Shown here in pieces: positions 60,147-64,000 of a DNA stretch of 64,000 nt. The first letter of the stretch is position 1. Each line of letters starts with the position of its first letter. The notes under the pieces were generated by a model that ran no database searches, was not told where the DNA came from, and saw only the letters and a list, made by a program, of their open reading frames with translations. This DNA comes from Hydrogenophaga flava NBRC 102514 (GTDB lineage Bacteria > Pseudomonadota > Gammaproteobacteria > Burkholderiales > Burkholderiaceae_C). The stretch spans positions 1 through 64,000 of the forward strand of contig NZ_BCTF01000016.1 of assembly GCF_001571145.1 (NCBI RefSeq). The letters are read 5' to 3'. A program made the position numbers and the translations under genes.

Positions 60147-60506
60147 ATGAAAAGCAATGAAGTGAAGGCAGTGAAACACTGGGCTGGCCGCAGGGCGGCA
60201 ATGAGACTCACCCTGGTTGGTGTCGTTGCCATCGGATTGACGGCCTGCGGAGGCGGCGGCGGGGACGACAGCTCAGAGGACTCCAAGGACCTTCGAGCGG
60301 CGATAGACCGTCTCAAGGCCGGCATGACGTATGAGGAAGTGGTGGCGGCGGTGGGTTGGGAGCCGAATCAAAATAGAAATGTTTGGGCTCACGATGGCCG
60401 CAGTTTGCAGGTGATCTTCCGAACTCCGTACAACGGAAATGTTCCTTTGATTGAGTCGGCCCGCTTGTCTGGAAATGGTGAAGTCATCGACCGCGGTTAC
60501 CAATAA
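60147..60506 (+). CDS. BamE/SmpA-like lipoprotein, copy 1
   Basis: This is a 119-aa lipoprotein. A basic N-terminus leads to VVAIGLTAC, the lipobox with lipidated Cys, then a Gly5-Asp linker. The following segment LRAAIDRLKAGMTYEEVVAAVGWEPN is the SmpA/OmlA (BamE) motif, GMTxxEVxxxLGxP. The mature domain is about 75 aa. AAGGAG is eight bases upstream. It is followed by a VirB5-like gene, and both are repeated as a frameshifted lipoprotein plus second VirB5-like gene at 61.2 kb. It could be a VirB7-like lipoprotein or a periplasmic adaptor; neither is proven. Confidence 0.75.
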   Translation: MKSNEVKAVKHWAGRRAAMRLTLVGVVAIGLTACGGGGGDDSSEDSKDLRAAIDRLKAGMTYEEVVAAVGWEPNQNRNVWAHDGRSLQVIFRTPYNGNVPLIESARLSGNGEVIDRGYQ

Positions 60507-60528
60507 CCACCAACTGACCGGAATAGCC

Positions 60529-61116
60529 ATGAAGAAGACAGTACTGTTGAGCTTGATCTTGCTTTCTCAGGCAGCGCGAGCCCAATGGGCGGTGCTCGAC
60601 GAGCAGGTAAGAATTATCGTTGATAACATCAACAACGTACGGGGAAACACTGGTCAGATGGACAATCTCCCGGCCACCTCCAACCTTGATGTTGACTTCT
60701 CCACAGTGGCGGTCCAGAACCCGGAACGCTTTATTGGCACGGTAGCCGATTGCGGCGACCGCTTGCTCAATCAAAACCACTACAACGCCTGTATGGGCCT
60801 GCGCAATCTGCGCCTGACCACGCTAAAGGAGACGGTGGACTTGGTAAACGTCATCGTGAGGCGCGACGGGCAAATCAAGCGGTTGATCGACGACGGGATA
60901 ACCGTTGCGGACTCCGGGAAACTCCAGCGCCTCCAGTTCGAGTTTATTGGCCTGCAGACCCACATGCAAAACGACGCGATGAAGCTTCAGGCGCTGCGCT
61001 TCGGCTACAAGCAGCGAGAAAAAGCCGACAAAATGCAAATGGCAGAAGCGCGCAATGTGCCTGGCACTCGTTCCAGCACTGCATGCGCTGTGCGGGCAAT
61101 CTGCGCAATGGTTTGA
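60529..61116 (+). CDS. VirB5-like secreted protein, copy 1
   Basis: This is a 195-aa protein. A signal peptide (VLLSLILLSQAARA) is followed by AQWAVLDEQVRIIVDNINNV, like the start of mature VirB5/TrbJ minor pilins. Later it has LDVDFS, DCGD and ACMGLRNLRLTTLK, with two cysteines. The C-terminal part is predicted coiled coil (LQRLQFEFIGLQTHMQNDAMKLQALRFGYKQREKADKMQMAEAR). It is a paralogue of the protein at 61550. The VirB5 name rests on place and overall shape, not on a strong family signature. Confidence 0.6.
   Translation: MKKTVLLSLILLSQAARAQWAVLDEQVRIIVDNINNVRGNTGQMDNLPATSNLDVDFSTVAVQNPERFIGTVADCGDRLLNQNHYNACMGLRNLRLTTLKETVDLVNVIVRRDGQIKRLIDDGITVADSGKLQRLQFEFIGLQTHMQNDAMKLQALRFGYKQREKADKMQMAEARNVPGTRSSTACAVRAICAMV
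61003..61026 (+). repeat. Direct repeat, copy 1 (VirB5-like duplication)
   Basis: A 24-base stretch inside VirB5-like copy 1 is identical to 62042-62065 in copy 2. It encodes GYKQREKA. Flanking sequence is similar but diverged, showing that the two genes come from a duplication. Confidence 0.85.
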
Positions 61117-61162
61117 ATGTTCGATTCCTCAATCAGCATTTTTTATCGAAGGAGTGAGTTTC

Positions 61163-61553
61163 ATGTTTGTTCGATGTGACCAAGGTTTGAAACAGACAAA
61201 GGGGTCCTTTGTTAAGAGGCGTCTCGCTTTGGCTGCTGTGCTGTCTGCCAGTCTGGCTGCTTGTGGTGGCGGTGGTGGGGGGGGATAGTTCTGATGATGG
61301 GGATTTGCGCGCGGCGTATGACCGGATTAACAAGAAATGTATGACTTATTCAGACGTGGAAAAGGCAGTTGGCAGATCGCCAGATGAAGCGCCTCATAGT
61401 GGTCGGAGAAATTGGTATTCAGGCAACCAGCAGCTTTTTGTCACTTTTGCCGAGCGAGATCCGAAGCCGGCAGTAGTCAACGCCGTGTCATGGAACGAGG
61501 TGCCAGGTGGTGAGCTCGTAAAGGGCTTTGAAGTCGAGTGTGGCGATCTATGA
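61163..61553 (+). pseudogene. BamE/SmpA-like lipoprotein, copy 2, frameshifted in an 8-G tract
   Basis: The first frame from 61163 (AAGGAG upstream) gives a signal peptide with lipobox LSASLAAC and stops after a glycine run (41 aa). The second frame continues from the tract: DSSDDGDLRAAYDRINKKCMTYSDVEKAVGRSPDE to the TGA at 61551-61553, clearly homologous to copy 1. Seven instead of eight G's would restore an intact 129-aa lipoprotein. Its stop overlaps the next gene start as ATGA, which argues that the full reading frame is, or recently was, translated. Whether this is a pseudogene, a phase-variable switch or a homopolymer sequencing error cannot be told here. Confidence 0.8.
61277..61284 (+). 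repeat. 8-G homopolymer at the lipoprotein frameshift
   Basis: Eight consecutive G's lie in the Gly linker right after the lipobox cysteine. The reading frame is open at seven G's and shut at eight, the classic arrangement of slipped-strand phase variation. Confidence 0.85.
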
Positions 61554-62155
61554 CGAATCTTATTTATATTTGCTTGTTGGCTTTTCCGAGTCTCTCAGGG
61601 GCTCAATGGGCTGTCTATGATGATCAAGTGTTGAAAGAGATTCGGAAGATCAATAATGTTGGCGGTAGAGGTATTGACAAACTGAAAGACTTTGAAAAAT
61701 TCGAAAGCCTCGATGTTGACTTCTCCAAGCTGGCATCTTTGACGGAGGCGGAAAAAGCCAAGTACCTTGGTACAAAGGAAGATTGTGGAGACGAAAAGCT
61801 CAATGCTAAGCATTTCGAGGCCTGCCAGGGTTTGCGCAATTTGAGGATTCAAACGCTTAAGCAGAGCCAGAGCGTTCTACATGTGCTGGATGATAGGCGC
61901 AAAGCGATTGACAAACTGATTGCTGATGCAAGAAATAACACCAATCAGGAATCGGGCATCATGCAGCGCTACCACTTCGAGTTGCAGGGGTTGCATGTTC
62001 AGATGCAGTCCGACGCTTTCAAACTGCAGGTTCTGATGGACGGCTACAAGCAGCGAGAAAAAGCCTACGAGATGCAAATGGCTGAAGCTCGCCGGGCCAC
62101 CGATACGCGGCCCGCAGTATTGCAATCCCATGTCCATCTCACAGCCCTTGCGTGA
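61550..62155 (+). CDS. VirB5-like secreted protein, copy 2
   Basis: This is a 201-aa protein with a signal peptide (LIYICLLAFPSLSG). AQWAVYDDQV, LDVDFS, DCGD, ACQGLRNLRIQTLK and GYKQREKAYEMQMAEAR align along the whole length with copy 1 at 60529. The start overlaps the frameshifted lipoprotein stop (ATGA), so its translation may depend on the upstream frame. The gene is visibly more AT-rich than copy 1 and than the rest of the window, which suggests a different donor or relaxed selection. Its C-terminus differs from copy 1 after MAEAR. Confidence 0.6.
   Translation: MTNLIYICLLAFPSLSGAQWAVYDDQVLKEIRKINNVGGRGIDKLKDFEKFESLDVDFSKLASLTEAEKAKYLGTKEDCGDEKLNAKHFEACQGLRNLRIQTLKQSQSVLHVLDDRRKAIDKLIADARNNTNQESGIMQRYHFELQGLHVQMQSDAFKLQVLMDGYKQREKAYEMQMAEARRATDTRPAVLQSHVHLTALA
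62042..62065 (+). repeat. Direct repeat, copy 2 (VirB5-like duplication)
   Basis: This is identical over 24 bases to 61003-61026. See the copy 1 entry for meaning. Confidence 0.85.
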
Positions 62156-62170
62156 ACCGAGATCTGTGAA

Positions 62171-62857
62171 ATGAGCATTCGAAACTTCCAATACCCATCG
62201 TTCACTGGCCCCAGGCATTGGGCCATGGCGCTCTCCGCGGTGGTCTGCCTGACCCTGTCAGCCTGCACCGCCATCGAGAAAGCCGGCTACGCCAGCGACA
62301 TCGACAAGGGGCGCGCCATCCTGCTGCTGCACGTCAAGACGCTGCAGGCGGCCGGTGACCCGTTGGGAGACTATTTCTACGCGCTGGGCAACTCCGATGG
62401 CTGGATCAAGGATGTGCAGGGTGACGAGGCCATCACCGAGCTGTTTCGCAAAGCGGCGGCCAAAGGGTCAGTGGACGCGAAGATTTTGCTGGCGCTGCAG
62501 AAGGCGGGCAGCGAACCGGTGCCGGGCAAGCTGAACGAGGGAGTGGATCCGCGTGGCAACCTCGTGGCCTGGGAAGCTGGCCTGGCAGAGTTGCTGCCGC
62601 TGTTGCAGCAGCAGTGTTATGTGCGGCGGCTGGTAGTGGGCAGTCGCGACCTGGGCACCGATTTGAGGCCCCATGTGACGACCTATGCGGTAGCCGGCAA
62701 GATCTGGTTTCACTTTCGAAACGGTTATTACCGCTACAACTCCGACGGGACTCGAACTCTGTTGAAAGACCCGGAACGCGAAAAGCACTGGAACGATTTG
62801 CACAAGAGATGCAAAGTGCCCGGCGATATTTGGTTGGACCGGCTGTACAACAAATAA
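62171..62857 (+). CDS. Lipoprotein, candidate immunity protein for the downstream lipase
   Basis: This is a 228-aa lipoprotein with signal sequence AMALSAVVCLTLSAC and lipidated Cys32. A second ATG at 62225 would give a shorter, more usual signal. The mature part has no motif I can name; it looks mixed helical, with Trp/Tyr-rich WFHFRNGYYRYNSDG near the end. It is 15 bases ahead of a lipase-like gene. Bacteria-killing T4SS loci keep periplasmic lipoprotein immunity genes beside effector genes, so an immunity role is a reasoned guess. A structural or unrelated role is possible. Confidence 0.55.
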   Translation: MSIRNFQYPSFTGPRHWAMALSAVVCLTLSACTAIEKAGYASDIDKGRAILLLHVKTLQAAGDPLGDYFYALGNSDGWIKDVQGDEAITELFRKAAAKGSVDAKILLALQKAGSEPVPGKLNEGVDPRGNLVAWEAGLAELLPLLQQQCYVRRLVVGSRDLGTDLRPHVTTYAVAGKIWFHFRNGYYRYNSDGTRTLLKDPEREKHWNDLHKRCKVPGDIWLDRLYNK

Positions 62858-62872
62858 CTCAGGAGGAAACGC

Positions 62873-64000
62873 ATGGGTGATTCACACGATATCCCGCCCG
62901 GTCCACCGGAGAACCCCTGGAACCGCCTAGACGCCAAAGTCGGTTTGCACTTGGCTTTCTGGGCCTACCCACACAAGGACGTCAAGGCTGCCGAAGAGAT
63001 TGCCAAATTTCCGCCACCCTGGGAGCATGCCGTGCCCGGTAAACAGCTTCCGCCAGAGTGGTCAGTACCGGTCAAAGACGCTCAGGGCCGTTTGCTGCAA
63101 GAAGGCTGGAACACTCAGCACAACCCCAACGGCAAGCTGGAGAACCAGTTCATGGTCTCCATCAACGACGAAACCCATCAAATCTCCTTCGACTTCAAAG
63201 GCTCCGACGCTTGGAGCAACTGGACAAGCGACCTGGGCAACGCCGGCGCCAGTGAGTTCGCCAAGATCGAGGCCAAGGCGCAGGCGGCTTTCGACGCTCT
63301 GCGGAACGACGAGCGCTACAAAAACTACCACTTCTCCGCCACCGGCCACAGCCTGGGCGGCGGCATGGCGCAGAGCTTTGCCCTGAAGAACAACATCGAC
63401 GCGGCGGTCTACAACAGCCTGCCGATCGCGCGCGACACCCGCAACGGCAGCTATTTCAAGGACGTCGGCGGTTACGAGGCGGCCATCGCGCGCTACCAGG
63501 CCTCGGGCCGTGTGGTGCACGATGTGCGCACGCCCAACGACATCGCCACCTACACCTACGACGGTGTGATGGGCAATCACTACCTGAGCGAGCGCACCGG
63601 CCAGCCGCACACGGTGCTCCCCGGACCCGTCATTCCCGACCTGCTCAAGACCGCGCTGCTGGCCAGCAAGGCCGGCACGCTGCCAGTGACTGCGCTGATG
63701 GGCAAGGACCACACCATGGGCGCCCTGGTCAATGGTCAGCACGGCCTGAGCGTTGGCCCCGACGGGCGGTACCGCATCCCCGAGGGCCAGCGCGACTTTT
63801 CGGAGATTCCCGCGCAGGCCCGGGCCCGCTTTGCCCTATTGAGCACCTCGCCGGTGACCAAAGTCGGCCAGATGGCCAGCGCCGATGAAAGCGCACCCTG
63901 GAACCGCTACGAGATTCAGCGCGAAGACGGCAGCCGCCAGTGGCTCAGCAGCAATACCCAGACCGGCGAGGTCGAGATCGAGCACTACGGCGCCGACGGC
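62873..64000 (+). CDS. Class-3-lipase-like protein, candidate T4SS effector (partial, runs off window)
   Basis: The frame is open for 376 codons to the last base, so the 3' end is missing. AGGAGG six bases upstream marks the ATG at 62873. Without a signal peptide, the N-terminal 60 residues are Pro/Trp-rich. The lipase core shows the oxyanion-type segment ISFDFKGSDAWSNWTSDL, the nucleophile elbow GHSLGGG with Ser160, a plausible Asp223 in RTPNDIATYTYDG and His280 in GKDHTMGALVNG. It would hydrolyse phospholipid or another ester. The tail, where an XVIPCD-type signal for the VirD4 coupling protein would sit, lies beyond the window. Its neighbour lipoprotein is a candidate immunity partner. Confidence 0.7.
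   Translation, partial: MGDSHDIPPGPPENPWNRLDAKVGLHLAFWAYPHKDVKAAEEIAKFPPPWEHAVPGKQLPPEWSVPVKDAQGRLLQEGWNTQHNPNGKLENQFMVSINDETHQISFDFKGSDAWSNWTSDLGNAGASEFAKIEAKAQAAFDALRNDERYKNYHFSATGHSLGGGMAQSFALKNNIDAAVYNSLPIARDTRNGSYFKDVGGYEAAIARYQASGRVVHDVRTPNDIATYTYDGVMGNHYLSERTGQPHTVLPGPVIPDLLKTALLASKAGTLPVTALMGKDHTMGALVNGQHGLSVGPDGRYRIPEGQRDFSEIPAQARARFALLSTSPVTKVGQMASADESAPWNRYEIQREDGSRQWLSSNTQTGEVEIEHYGADG

Noticed and set aside
60147..60506. Calling the small lipoprotein VirB7
   Set aside because: It is a lipoprotein at a plausible place, but the GMTxxEVxxxxG motif is of the BamE/SmpA type and no VirB7 C-terminal motif was recognised.

Overview
The window is a high-GC chromosomal segment of a betaproteobacterium, most likely Burkholderiales/Comamonadaceae. 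Hydrogenophaga-like is a guess from gene style only. The grounds are a class I polyhydroxybutyrate (PHB) pathway, an iscRSUA-hscBA-fdx operon, ftsH next to folP, and the general protein style. No plasmid backbone, IS element, prophage or CRISPR array was seen.

Layout. 0.1-0.7 kb: MerR-type regulator and tRNA-Pro(GGG). 0.7-6.4 kb, minus strand: a NUDIX hydrolase, then a five-gene catabolic operon (Rieske oxygenase, glutamine-synthetase-like ligase, [2Fe-2S] ferredoxin, FAH-family hydrolase, orphan TRAP binding protein). 6.5-10.4 kb: AMP-phosphorylase-like enzyme fused by a 1-nt overlap to a PRPP-synthase-like enzyme, then maiA and pgeF. 10.3-14.7 kb: small membrane protein and phaC-phaA-phaB. 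14.7-18.5 kb: dusA, FKBP, sulfide:quinone oxidoreductase with a CsoR/CstR-type palindrome, Dyp peroxidase. 18.5-26.6 kb: GntR regulator divergent from a complete propionyl-CoA to succinyl-CoA pathway (mcm-meaB-pccB-pccA-epimerase-like). 26.6-33.4 kb: cupin, unknown small protein, a chemoreceptor with a C-terminal sensor-like domain, RnfB/RsxB-like ferredoxin, PHB depolymerase with a PhaR-like palindrome, aromatic aminotransferase. 33.5-38.3 kb: uvrB and a LuxR/HisKA_3 two-component pair. 38.3-44.7 kb: IscR-box-controlled Fe-S assembly operon ending in dnaQ, then tRNA-Val(CAC). 44.8-54.7 kb: housekeeping genes (2-hydroxyglutarate-oxidase-like, pyrD, rpiA, DUF4124-glutaredoxin, prlC, yhbY, rlmE, ftsH, folP).

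From about 54.7 kb to the end the chromosome switches to a type IV secretion locus: virB1-virB2-virB3-virB4, two secreted six-cysteine proteins, a duplicated module of a BamE/SmpA-like lipoprotein plus a VirB5-like secreted protein, another lipoprotein, and a class-3-lipase-like protein cut by the window end. The second lipoprotein copy is frameshifted in an 8-G tract. Gene order and the lipoprotein-lipase pair recall the bacteria-killing X-T4SS loci of Xanthomonadales, where toxic effectors are paired with periplasmic lipoprotein immunity proteins. This is the most interesting part of the window. VirB6-VirB11, VirD4 and any relaxase are not in view, so a conjugative system is not excluded.

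Metabolically, the PHB genes (phaCAB, phaZ), propionyl-CoA genes, aromatic-type oxygenase operon and sulfide oxidoreductase describe a versatile heterotroph that stores carbon and can detoxify or oxidise sulfide.
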